Of a stretch of DNA of 64,000 nt, positions 18,770 to 26,988 are shown one piece after another. Numbering within the stretch: position 1 is the first letter of the stretch; every line of letters starts with the position of its first letter. The position numbers and the translations under genes are program-made. Source of the DNA: CAMPKL01 sp963817465 (GTDB taxonomy: Bacteria; Acidobacteriota; Terriglobia; Bryobacterales; UBA6623); contig CAWFOP010000002.1 of NCBI GenBank assembly GCA_963817465.1, positions 16,234-80,233 of the forward strand, read 5' to 3'. The notes below the pieces were generated by a model. It was not told the DNA's origin and ran no database searches. It worked only from the letters and a program-made list of their open reading frames with translations.

Positions 18770-19525
18770 TTATTGAGCGATCCAGCCGCCATCGATGACG
18801 ATGTCGGTGCCGGTGATGAAGCCGGCGTCGTTCGAACACAGGAATGTCGCCAGAGCCCCGATCTCCTTCACCTGACCCCAACGGCCGAGCGGGATGCGCT
18901 CGAGGAACATCTTGTTCTTCTCGGGGTCTTCGATCAGCGGCTTGTTCATCTCGGTGGCGAACGGGCCCGGGCTGATGCCGTTGACGGTGACGCCGTCCGA
19001 AGCCAGCTCGAGCGCAAGCGCCTTGGTGAAGCCGATCAGGCCGGCCTTCGTAGTCGAGTACCCAGTGCGATTCGCCAGCGAAACGTGCGACATGATCGAA
19101 GTCATGTTGAGGATGCGGCCCCACTTCTTCTCTCTCATCCCCGGCACGAACGCACGCGAGAACAGGAACGGCCCGGTCAAGTTGACGCCGAGAATCTCGT
19201 TCCATTCAGCGAGGCTGAAGTCCACGATCGACTTGCGGTTGTTGATGCCGGCGTTGTTGATCAGGATGTCGCACACGCCTAGCCGCTCGGCGACCTGGCT
19301 CTGCACGTCGCTCACGGCGCCTTCGTCCGTCACGTCCGCGATGATCGGTTCGGCCACGCCGCCTTTCGAGACGATGCCTTCGACCACCTTGTCGAGCAGC
19401 TCTTCGCTGCGCGCGACAAGGGCGACCTTGGCGCCGGCGGCGGCGAGCGATTCGGCCATTTGACGGCCCAGCCCCTTGCTGGCGCCGGTGACGACGGCGA
19501 TGTGGCCTTCAAGCGATTGACTCAA
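18770..19525 (-). CDS. SDR-family oxidoreductase (gluconate 5-dehydrogenase-like)
   Basis: 251-residue classical short-chain dehydrogenase/reductase. NAD(P) motif TGASKGLGRQ near the N-terminus, NNAG in the middle, catalytic Ser in NMTSIMSH and YSTTK (Tyr-x3-Lys). The C-terminal IDGGW ending is typical. The start is a TTG at 19525: an AAGGAG ribosome-binding site (19533-19538) lies 7 nt upstream, and no ATG fits. The sequence leans towards gluconate 5-dehydrogenase or 3-oxoacyl reductase relatives; in this cluster it may act on a nucleotide sugar or polyol. Confidence 0.85.
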   Translation of the reverse strand: MSQSLEGHIAVVTGASKGLGRQMAESLAAAGAKVALVARSEELLDKVVEGIVSKGGVAEPIIADVTDEGAVSDVQSQVAERLGVCDILINNAGINNRKSIVDFSLAEWNEILGVNLTGPFLFSRAFVPGMREKKWGRILNMTSIMSHVSLANRTGYSTTKAGLIGFTKALALELASDGVTVNGISPGPFATEMNKPLIEDPEKNKMFLERIPLGRWGQVKEIGALATFLCSNDAGFITGTDIVIDGGWIAQ

Positions 19526-19532
19526 TAGAAAT

Positions 19533-19538
19533 CTCCTT
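19533..19538 (-). promoter_or_regulatory. Ribosome-binding site deciding a TTG start
   Basis: AAGGAG on the minus strand, 7 nt before the TTG of the SDR gene. It excludes the longer open frame upstream, which has no such site and no family similarity. Confidence 0.75.
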
Positions 19539-19601
19539 GGGCAAAAGATTCCTAGGATAACAGTTCGCCGATTTCGTCCTTGCGAAGCCAAGCCCGCCGC
19601 G

Positions 19602-20753
19602 TCAGCGGATGAGCGGCTCGTCGGGAGCGCGCAACTCCGCATTCGGAAACCCTTCCGGAAACTCGTCGCGAGCGCGGGAGAGCGCCTCGATGGCGATCGC
19701 GACGTGCTGGTGTTTCGATTTCTCGTAGAAGAGCTTCGCCTCGCTCGGCAGCTTGGGTTGCCCGTGCAGCGGCTTGTCTGAGACGCACAGCAGCGTGGCG
19801 TGGGGAACGCGGTACCGGAAGCCGTTGGCGGCCACTGTCGCGGATTCCATGTCCACCGCGATGCTGCGACTCACTTGAATGTCGGCCAAGGCGCTGCGCG
19901 ACAGCAGCTCCCAGTTGCGGTCGAGGGTCGTGTAAACCGGGCCGAGGCGATACGGCAGCTTGCGCACCTCCAGCTCTTGGGCCAGCCGCAGGTTGAGAAA
20001 GAAGTTCGGGGCGATGGGGACGCTCAACGGCAGCGCTTCGTCCAAGATGCGGTCCGCTCGCATGTACCCGGAAGCCAGCACGAAGTCGCCGACCTCCTGA
20101 TGGTTTCGCACGCCGGCGCAATGGCCGATCATCAGCATCGCGTCGGGCCGCAGCACGGCGGCGTGATCGGTGAGGTTTTTAGCGTTCGACGGGCCGACGC
20201 CGATATTGACGATGCTGAATCCCGAGCTGTCCGGCAGCGCGTGATGGTAGGCCGGCATCTGCGCGCCCCGCCGCGAGGGGCGGATGCAGTCGGGATAGAG
20301 GCGCGCGAAGGCCTCCATGTGCATCTGATAGTTGGTCAGCAAGATGAACCGCTGAAAGTCGTGCGCAGCGGTCGCCGTGTAGTGCTCGAGCCGCTCGATC
20401 GACAGGTCGACGCGCTCGGGGCCGAACAAGAACAGCTTCTTGCGGGTCAGGTCGAATGAGCTTTCATCGATCTTTTTGAGCAGCTCGGGCGAGTTGAGGC
20501 TGATGCGTCGGCGCGAGCCTTCGACGCTGATTTCCGCCCCTTGACGCGCCAGCGCCGCCAACTCGCGCTCCAGATACCAGCGGAACGCGTTGGGACGGGC
20601 GATCTCCCCGGAAATCGTCGGATTGTGCTTCGACCAATGCCGCTCGACGGTGATTTTCGGATAGCAGTCCTCTGTCTCGTAGATCCGCTCGACCGTGTCG
20701 CACAGACTCGCGATGCGGGCCTTCAAGTCGGCCTCTGCATCATCGTTCGACAT
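19602..20753 (-). CDS. amn: AMP nucleosidase
   Basis: 383 residues; hydrolyses AMP to adenine and ribose-5-phosphate in the cytoplasm. An N-terminal regulatory region (1-130) is followed by the nucleoside-phosphorylase fold: FSIVNIGVGPSNAKNLTDHA, DAMLMIGHCAGVRNHQEVGD (phosphate/nucleotide site), DFVLASGYMRAD, VDMESATVAANGFRYRVPHA and LCVSDKPLHGQPKLP, all typical of Amn. It is shorter than the E. coli enzyme, mostly at the N-terminus. ATG 20753 is chosen; GGAGG lies just upstream. It lies within the polysaccharide cluster, where its role is not obvious. Confidence 0.92.
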   Translation of the reverse strand: MSNDDAEADLKARIASLCDTVERIYETEDCYPKITVERHWSKHNPTISGEIARPNAFRWYLERELAALARQGAEISVEGSRRRISLNSPELLKKIDESSFDLTRKKLFLFGPERVDLSIERLEHYTATAAHDFQRFILLTNYQMHMEAFARLYPDCIRPSRRGAQMPAYHHALPDSSGFSIVNIGVGPSNAKNLTDHAAVLRPDAMLMIGHCAGVRNHQEVGDFVLASGYMRADRILDEALPLSVPIAPNFFLNLRLAQELEVRKLPYRLGPVYTTLDRNWELLSRSALADIQVSRSIAVDMESATVAANGFRYRVPHATLLCVSDKPLHGQPKLPSEAKLFYEKSKHQHVAIAIEALSRARDEFPEGFPNAELRAPDEPLIR

Positions 20754-20846
20754 CAACCTCCGATACTGCGCGGCCGTCCGTCGCCATTGGCGTCCATGAT
20801 AGCGGCTGGGCCGCGCGGTCCGGCTCCTTCAGAGCATCTCGTTCCT

Positions 20847-21938
20847 TCAGAGCATCTCAGCGAAGAGCTTCTCGTATTGGTCGGCGACGCGCTCCCAATC
20901 GTAGCGCTCGCGGGCGCGGGCTTCGGCTCGCGTGGACCAAGCGCTTCTCCGCTCGTCGTCCATCGCGTCGAGCTCGTCGATGCGGGCCGTGAGCGAGCCG
21001 GGCGCTTTGGAGAACGGCAAGCCCGCCTCGCCGGCGACTTCCGAGTTTTCGGGCGTGTCGAGATAGAGCGTCGGCGCGCCGCGGCCCATCGCTTCGATCA
21101 GCGCCGGATGCGTGCCGCCGACCTCGGTCGCATGGATGTAGGCGAAGCAGTGCGTCTGCAGCTCGCGGTAGCCCAACCGGTAGATCGCCCCGGGAAACAG
21201 GATGCGCGGGTCTTGAATCGCTTTGACCTCGGCGATATAGTCGGCCGCATACGGCGCGTCTCCGACCATGACGAGCTTCTTCTTCGTCGTCGAGCGAGCG
21301 AATTCTTGCACCGTCAGCAGGGCGTTGTTTTCGGGCTCCATGCGGCTGACGTAGAGGAAATAACCGCCGGGCTCGAGGCCGAGACGGTCCAGCGCTTCCG
21401 TCGTATCGGCTTTGCGAAAGTCCGCGCCGTAGGCGATCAGGTGCGTCGCCTTGCCGTACGTTTCGCGGTAGTAGCGCTCGATGACGGCGGCGTCGGTGAC
21501 GACCGCGGTGGGCAGCCGGCAGGAGAGCCGCTCGGACAGCGCGTACCAGGCCTTGGCGAGCGCGTTCCACTTCTTGCGATTGCGCTCCAGGCCGTCCACG
21601 TTGAGCGCCGTCGGGGTCAACAGCAGGCGCGGGAGGATCGTGTAGATCGCGTTGGCGCCGTTGCAGTAGAGCAGCACGTCGTAGCGCCGGAACAGCGCAT
21701 GCAAAGTCGACAGGGCGGTGTGCGCGAGCGTGTCGAAGTATTTATGAGGGATCGTCGGCAGCAGCACGAGCCGCACGCCGCGATAGATGTTCAGGTCGGT
21801 CTTGACGTTGTTGGTGCGGCAATAGACGGTGACGTCGTGGCCGCGCCGAATCAGCCGCACCGAGAGCTCTTCCGCGAAAGTCTCGAAGCCGCCGTAGTTG
21901 GCTGGGATGCCGCGCGTGCCAAGCAGAGCGATTCGCAT
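20847..21938 (-). CDS. DUF1972-type glycosyltransferase (rhamnosyltransferase-like)
   Basis: 363 residues from ATG 21938. The N-terminus MRIALLGTRGIPANYGGFE is diagnostic for DUF1972 (GT4-like rhamnosyltransferases), and the C-terminal half carries a GT1-type donor-site region (VSRMEPENNALLTVQEF, THPALIEAMGRGAPTLYLD). The open frame continues upstream for 25 more codons, but these are encoded by a 15-bp tandem repeat and read as RSDSRGSDSRRSESR, so are rejected. Likely transfers a deoxyhexose during surface-polysaccharide assembly. Confidence 0.86.
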   Translation of the reverse strand: MRIALLGTRGIPANYGGFETFAEELSVRLIRRGHDVTVYCRTNNVKTDLNIYRGVRLVLLPTIPHKYFDTLAHTALSTLHALFRRYDVLLYCNGANAIYTILPRLLLTPTALNVDGLERNRKKWNALAKAWYALSERLSCRLPTAVVTDAAVIERYYRETYGKATHLIAYGADFRKADTTEALDRLGLEPGGYFLYVSRMEPENNALLTVQEFARSTTKKKLVMVGDAPYAADYIAEVKAIQDPRILFPGAIYRLGYRELQTHCFAYIHATEVGGTHPALIEAMGRGAPTLYLDTPENSEVAGEAGLPFSKAPGSLTARIDELDAMDDERRSAWSTRAEARARERYDWERVADQYEKLFAEML

Positions 21939-21953
21939 CGCTCGAACGATTAT

Positions 21954-21998
21954 CCGCGACTCGCTGCGCCGCGAGTCACTGCCACGCGAGTCACTGCG
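21954..21998. repeat. 15-bp tandem repeat, three copies
   Basis: Three adjacent 15-bp units (CCGCGACTCGCTGCG, CCGCGAGTCACTGCC, ACGCGAGTCACTGCG) just upstream of the DUF1972 glycosyltransferase start and at the 3' end of the preceding GT2 gene. Probably slippage-derived; could change spacing between the two genes. Confidence 0.85.
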
Positions 21999-23046
21999 CC
22001 GCGCGCCTGCCAACGCCCACTGCAGCCGAGCTGGTCAGCGGCTTCTCGAACGGCTCGCTGGTCGGCTTGAAGCGGAACCAGCGCGCCAAGTAGGCCTCGT
22101 CGACGCGCCGCCGCGCCTGGATGGAGCGCCGCTTGGCGAGGGTCTTCTTGAAGTCGCGCGCCACGTAATAGAACGCCCGCAGCGAAGAGCGCTCCAGCGT
22201 CAAGCAGTAGCCGAGGATGCCGATGTCGCGAAGCGTGATCGGCAGGAAGTGGCGCAAGTACAGTCCCGGCGTGATGTTCTTGACTCGCATCAAGAAGCGA
22301 TTCTTGACCGAGTGCATGTTGATCTCGGGCGGCAGGTAGCGCCGCATGCCGGGGCGCAGCTTGCGTACGTGATAGCCGCAAGCGGTCGGATCGTAAACGC
22401 ACTTCCACCCGAGCAGTTGCGCGCGCCAGGCGACATCGGCGTCCTCGCGGTAGGTGAAAAAGTCCGCGTCGAAGAACTCGCCGTCCACCGAAATGTCTTC
22501 GATCATGCGCCGGCGGTAGCAGGCCGCGGCGGCGGTGGCGCCGAAGACGTACTCGTGATTGTGATAGTGCCCGTTGTAGCTCTCGAGGCAGCCGCGGTCG
22601 AAGTGCCGCAACATCGGCGTGAAGTACATGCCGGTCGAGTCGACGACGCGCTGGTTCGGAATCTCGAAGGAGGCGTCGACCATCAACAGCTTGCCGCACA
22701 GCGTGCCGACTTGAGAATCGGCTTGGGCGGTGACCATCAGCCGCTCGATAAAGTCCGGCAACAGCATCACGTCGGGATTGAGAGTCAGCACCCACTCGCC
22801 GCGCGAAGCCGCGATCGCTTGATTCTGGGCGGCCGCGAACCCAACGTTCTCTTCGTTGTAAACGATCTTGCAGCGGCCTTCGAAGCGCTCCAAGATGTCG
22901 CAGGTGCCGTCGGTCGAAGCATTGTCGATGACGACGACCTCAATACGCGCGTAGCGCTGGTCGAGAACCGCGTCGAGGCAGCGACGGATAAACCGCCCGC
23001 TGTTGTAGGTTACGACCGTAACGGATACAAGAGCTTTGCCGTTCAT
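21991..23046 (-). CDS. GT2-family glycosyltransferase
   Basis: 351 residues. N-terminal GT-A nucleotide-sugar fold: VSVTVVTYNSGRFIRRCLDA, VVVIDNASTDGTCDIL, NVGFAAAQNQAIAASRGEWV and LNPDVML (the DxD-equivalent). The acceptor half has FTYREDADVAWRAQLLGWKC with an ED pair expected for the catalytic base. The C-terminal 80 residues are basic. Adjacent to the next GT2 gene without a gap (stop at 23047 side), indicating co-transcription. Rhamnosyl- or glucosyltransferase activity is plausible; the sugar is not predictable. Confidence 0.9.
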   Translation of the reverse strand: MNGKALVSVTVVTYNSGRFIRRCLDAVLDQRYARIEVVVIDNASTDGTCDILERFEGRCKIVYNEENVGFAAAQNQAIAASRGEWVLTLNPDVMLLPDFIERLMVTAQADSQVGTLCGKLLMVDASFEIPNQRVVDSTGMYFTPMLRHFDRGCLESYNGHYHNHEYVFGATAAAACYRRRMIEDISVDGEFFDADFFTYREDADVAWRAQLLGWKCVYDPTACGYHVRKLRPGMRRYLPPEINMHSVKNRFLMRVKNITPGLYLRHFLPITLRDIGILGYCLTLERSSLRAFYYVARDFKKTLAKRRSIQARRRVDEAYLARWFRFKPTSEPFEKPLTSSAAVGVGRRAAQ

Positions 23047-24015
23047 TTAATTCTTCGGGCCGACACTGAGGCCGCCGAGGCGGCGAAGTTCCGCGGTTTC
23101 CGCGCTCTCGATCGAGCCGGCGTTAATGGTTCGCATGGCTTCGAAATAGGCGAGCCGTTCCTCTCGACCAGCGCCTAACGCGGCGAAGACTCCGCGCAGG
23201 AACAGCCCCCCTGCGGCGGCTTTGCGGAGACGTGTCGCCGCCCTCGGCGAATAGTGCTTCTCGGCAAAGCGTAAGAGATTACCATACCAAGACTTGTGCC
23301 TTTCTCGCAGGCTCACCGCATGCAGCGAATGCGCCCCGATGTGCGCCGCTTTCGCGGCCGGTTCGTAGTAGTTTCGAAACCCGGCTCGCCGAACCCGCAA
23401 GCAGAAATCGACATCCTCGAACCACAAAGGAAAGAAACGTTCGTCGAAACCTCCGACCTTTTCGAAGACTTCGCGCCGAAACATCACAAAGGCCCCCGCC
23501 GGCTGGTCGCACGCTTGGGCGCGGTCCCAGTCGAACCCGGCCAAGCGGTAACGCCGATTGACGGGATTCCCGGGCCAAAGCCGGTTGAGCAGCAGGACCT
23601 CGAAGGCCAGGGTCCAAGGCGTGGGGAAGCCGCGCACAGCGAAACCTTGTTGCACTCCGCCGTCCGCGCTTTCGAGGCGGCCGCCGACGACGCCGCAGTC
23701 TGACTGCACGGCGGCGGCGATCATCGGATTCCGTTCTCCCAGACGCGCCGTCAGCCTCGTATCCGGGTTCAACAGCAGGATCAGATCGTTGCACGAGGCG
23801 CGTACGCCTTGGTTCACAGCCGCGGCGAAGCCCCGATTGGTCGTATTCGCGATGAGCCTGGCGGCGGGACAAGCGTGTCGCACCGCCTCGCAGGTGTGGT
23901 CCTGGGACGCGTTGTCGACGACGATGATTTCGCCCGCGCCCTCGATCGACTCGAGGCACGCGCCTATGACGTCGGCCGAATTGTAGGAGACGACGACGGT
24001 CGACACGGCGGACAT
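23047..24015 (-). CDS. GT2-family glycosyltransferase
   Basis: 322 residues starting at the ATG at 24015, which overlaps the upstream gene's stop as TGATG; the frame extends to 24066 but that would enter the neighbour. Motifs: STVVVSYNSADVIGACLESI, IIVVDNASQDHTCEAV, NRGFAAAVNQGVRAS, LLLNPDTRL, and WFEDVDFCLRVRRAGF (ED motif). Second of three consecutive GT2 genes, translationally coupled. Confidence 0.9.
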   Translation of the reverse strand: MSAVSTVVVSYNSADVIGACLESIEGAGEIIVVDNASQDHTCEAVRHACPAARLIANTTNRGFAAAVNQGVRASCNDLILLLNPDTRLTARLGERNPMIAAAVQSDCGVVGGRLESADGGVQQGFAVRGFPTPWTLAFEVLLLNRLWPGNPVNRRYRLAGFDWDRAQACDQPAGAFVMFRREVFEKVGGFDERFFPLWFEDVDFCLRVRRAGFRNYYEPAAKAAHIGAHSLHAVSLRERHKSWYGNLLRFAEKHYSPRAATRLRKAAAGGLFLRGVFAALGAGREERLAYFEAMRTINAGSIESAETAELRRLGGLSVGPKN

Positions 24016-25034
24016 CAAACCGTCCCCCTTGCCGAGGGCCATGCTAGGCGGAAGTACCACTTCCAATAGACATCGAACCCGGTAATGTGTTGCACGAGTT
24101 CGATTTCAGCCTCCGCCGCCTCCAAGATTCGGGACAGCTTGCGGCCCTGCGAGCGCAGCCGCGCCGACCCTGCGCGAAGGACGCCGCCGCGGCGCAACCC
24201 CTCGCGAATGCCGGTCCACCAAGCTGCTCCGCGACCGCGCGATACCGCCAGCGCGGCCCAGAGCAACTGCGCGGCCAAGATGCGTCTGGCATAGCGGACC
24301 AGCAGGCTCGGCGGGTAAAACTTGGCGAGCAGCAATAATTGGTGGCTGGTCATCCAGCTCACCGTCGCTTCGCTCCAGGCTCCGCCGGTCTGGCTGCCGC
24401 GGTGATAGGCGAGGGCGGCGGGAGAATAGGCGCCGCTCAGGCCGGCGAGCGAAGCGCGCAACCCTAAGTCAATATCTTCGAGATACGCGAAAAACGTTTC
24501 TTCATAAAGCCCGGCGCGCTCGAAAAACTCGCGGCGGAATAGCGTCGCCGTGGCCGAGGGGAAATACGTCGCGCGCGGGCGATCGAACCAAGGGCCGTCG
24601 GGGCGCCCGTGGCCCAGACGCCAGGCCGTGCCGCCGCGGCAGACGGCGTCGCCGGCCCCGTCGATGCGATCGCGACGGGCGAAATCGAGCGTCTTGCCGC
24701 ACGCGAACCAAACGTCGTCGTCGCGCATCGCCGCGAGCAGGTGCGCCAGCCAATCCGGCGCCAGCTCGACGTCGTCGTTGAGGACCGCGACGAACTCGCC
24801 TGCGCTTGACTCGATGCCGCGATTGACCGCACGGCTGAAGCCCTCGTTGCGCTCAAAGCGGATGACTTCGAGCCCCTGCTCCGCCGCCCAAACCGACGCG
24901 CCGTCGCTCGAACCGTTGTCGACGAGAAAAATACGAACCTCGGCGCCGGCCGAGTCGAGTCGCCGCACGGAAGCAACCGCCGACTCGAGCATCGCCAGGT
25001 TTTCGCGGTGGGGGATGACGAAAGCAACCGTCAA
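24015..25034 (-). CDS. GT2-family glycosyltransferase
   Basis: 339 residues, first gene of the polysaccharide operon. Motifs: VAFVIPHRENLAMLESAVAS, FLVDNGSSDGASVW, NEGFSRAVNRGIESS, LNDDVELAPDWL and FAYLEDIDLGLRASLAG. The C-terminal region is basic and amphipathic, suggesting membrane association. The 210-bp gap to the divergent esterase gene should carry its promoter; no clear box was identified. Confidence 0.9.
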   Translation of the reverse strand: MTVAFVIPHRENLAMLESAVASVRRLDSAGAEVRIFLVDNGSSDGASVWAAEQGLEVIRFERNEGFSRAVNRGIESSAGEFVAVLNDDVELAPDWLAHLLAAMRDDDVWFACGKTLDFARRDRIDGAGDAVCRGGTAWRLGHGRPDGPWFDRPRATYFPSATATLFRREFFERAGLYEETFFAYLEDIDLGLRASLAGLSGAYSPAALAYHRGSQTGGAWSEATVSWMTSHQLLLLAKFYPPSLLVRYARRILAAQLLWAALAVSRGRGAAWWTGIREGLRRGGVLRAGSARLRSQGRKLSRILEAAEAEIELVQHITGFDVYWKWYFRLAWPSARGTV

Positions 25035-25244
25035 TCAAGGCGCTCCCAGAGTCGTTGCGGGCGCAGCGTCAGTGAGGCTAAAGGATTGATAACACAGCGG
25101 ACGCGCGAGCGGCAAGGAGTTTGTTTCATCGTGCAGCAACAGTTGGTCGCGCCATCAGCCGCCCTGCGGGTATACTTTGGCCACGGTCCACGACGATCCC
25201 TGACGACATTCGCCGCTCGCGGCCGCCCTCAAGCAGGCCTATAC

Positions 25245-26966
25245 GTGTATCGATCCCGCGGCGCTTCGGCGCTCAACTTTTTTGTTATCGCTCTACTCGC
25301 CGGTTGCGGCTCCGCCGTTCCCGAATTTGTGATCCATCTGCCGTCGAGCACGCCCGAGGCGATTGACGGGCGGCTGATCCTGGTGCTGGCGACCGACCCG
25401 GACAAAGAGCCGCGCATGCAGGCCACCTCCGGCGTCGACGCCGCGCAGGTCTTCGGCGTCGACGTCGACGGCTGGACGGCGGGCGAGCCGAAGACGATCG
25501 GCATGGGCGTGTTCGGCTATCCGATCGAGAGCTTGCCGCACGTGCCCGCCGGCGAATACTGGGTGCAGGCGGTGCTGCACAAATACGAGACGTTTCACCG
25601 GGCGGACGGCCATACGGTCAAGCTCCCGATGGATCGCGGCGAGGGCCAGCACTGGAATCTCGCCCCGGGAAATCTCTTCAGCACGCCGAAAAAGATCCAA
25701 TTCAATCCCGCTTCCGGCGATGCAATCGAGATTACGCTCGACCAAGTGATTCCGCCGATCGAGCCGCCGGCCGAGACGAAGTACGTCAAGCACGTCGAGA
25801 TCGAGAGCAAGCTGCTGAGCGATTTCTGGGGGCGTCCGATGAAGCTGGGCGCGTGGGTGCTCGTGCCGGAAGGCTTCGACGCCGACGCCGCGGCGCGCTA
25901 CCCGCTGATGGTCTTCCACGGCCACTTCCCGAGCGAGCTCAGCGGCTTTCGCGAGGAGCCGCCCGACCCGAACCTCGAACCCGATTACAGCGAGCGCTTT
26001 CGCGTCAAAGGCTACAACCGCATTCAGCAGCAGGAGGCCTACGACTTCTACAAGAAGTGGACCAGCCCGGATTTTCCGCGGTTCCTCGTGATCGAGATTC
26101 AGCACGCCAATCCGTATTACGACGACTCGTATGCGGTGAACTCGGAGAACCTGGGGCCGTACGGCGACGCGATCGAGCACGAGCTGATCCCGTACATCGA
26201 AGAGAACTTTCGCGGAGTCGGCCAGTCTTGGGGGCGCTTCACCTACGGCGGCTCGACGGGCGGCTGGGAAGCGCTGGCCGTACAGGTCTTCTACCCCGAC
26301 GACTACAACGGCGCCTTCGCCGCCTGCCCCGACCCGATCGACTTCCGCGCTTATACGCAAATCAACATCTACGACGACGACAACGCCTTCTATCGCAGCG
26401 GCCCGTTCAACCAGGTCGAGCGGCCGGGGCACCGCAACTATCTGGGCGAGGTGAACCGAACCATCCGCGACTTCAACCACTACGAGCTGGCATTGGGGAC
26501 CAACGGCCGCTCGGGCGACCAGTTCGACATATGGGAGGCGGTCTATTCGCCTCTCGGCGACAACGGCTATCCCAAGCGCATCTTCGACAAGAAGAGCGGC
26601 AAGATCGACCACGAGGTCGCCTCGTACTGGCGTGACAACTACGACCTGCGCTACATCCTCGAGCGCGACTGGGCGACGCTGGGACCGAAGCTCGAAGGCA
26701 AGATCCACATCTACGTCGGCGATATGGACAGCTACTACCTCAACAACGCGGTCTACCTGATGGAAGACTTCCTGAAGTCGACGACGAACCCCTACTACGG
26801 CGGCGAAGTCGACTACGGCGACCGCGCCGAGCACTGCTGGAACGGCGACCACGAGAACGGCAACCATATCTCGCGGCTGCGCTACAACACGATGTATCTG
26901 CCCAAGATCCGCGAGCGGATTCGCAAGACGGCGCCGGCGGGCGCGCCGCTACGGAACTGGCGTTAG
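25245..26966 (+). CDS. Lipoprotein alpha/beta-hydrolase (esterase-D-like)
   Basis: 573 residues from a GTG at 25245, chosen because it gives a lipoprotein signal (FFVIALLAGC, lipobox L18-A19-G20-C21); the frame is open further up but without a signal. Residues 30-200 form a beta-rich N-terminal domain; the C-terminal part is an esterase fold with the nucleophile elbow YGGSTGGWEAL (G-x-S-x-G), LMVFHGHFP (oxyanion strand) and a late His-rich EHCWNGDHENGNH that may supply the catalytic His. Similar to enterochelin-esterase-type proteins. The PQQ dehydrogenase begins 23 bp downstream. Substrate unknown. Confidence 0.75.
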   Translation: MYRSRGASALNFFVIALLAGCGSAVPEFVIHLPSSTPEAIDGRLILVLATDPDKEPRMQATSGVDAAQVFGVDVDGWTAGEPKTIGMGVFGYPIESLPHVPAGEYWVQAVLHKYETFHRADGHTVKLPMDRGEGQHWNLAPGNLFSTPKKIQFNPASGDAIEITLDQVIPPIEPPAETKYVKHVEIESKLLSDFWGRPMKLGAWVLVPEGFDADAAARYPLMVFHGHFPSELSGFREEPPDPNLEPDYSERFRVKGYNRIQQQEAYDFYKKWTSPDFPRFLVIEIQHANPYYDDSYAVNSENLGPYGDAIEHELIPYIEENFRGVGQSWGRFTYGGSTGGWEALAVQVFYPDDYNGAFAACPDPIDFRAYTQINIYDDDNAFYRSGPFNQVERPGHRNYLGEVNRTIRDFNHYELALGTNGRSGDQFDIWEAVYSPLGDNGYPKRIFDKKSGKIDHEVASYWRDNYDLRYILERDWATLGPKLEGKIHIYVGDMDSYYLNNAVYLMEDFLKSTTNPYYGGEVDYGDRAEHCWNGDHENGNHISRLRYNTMYLPKIRERIRKTAPAGAPLRNWR

Positions 26967-26988
26967 GCGTTCGTCGTATCCAAACGGC

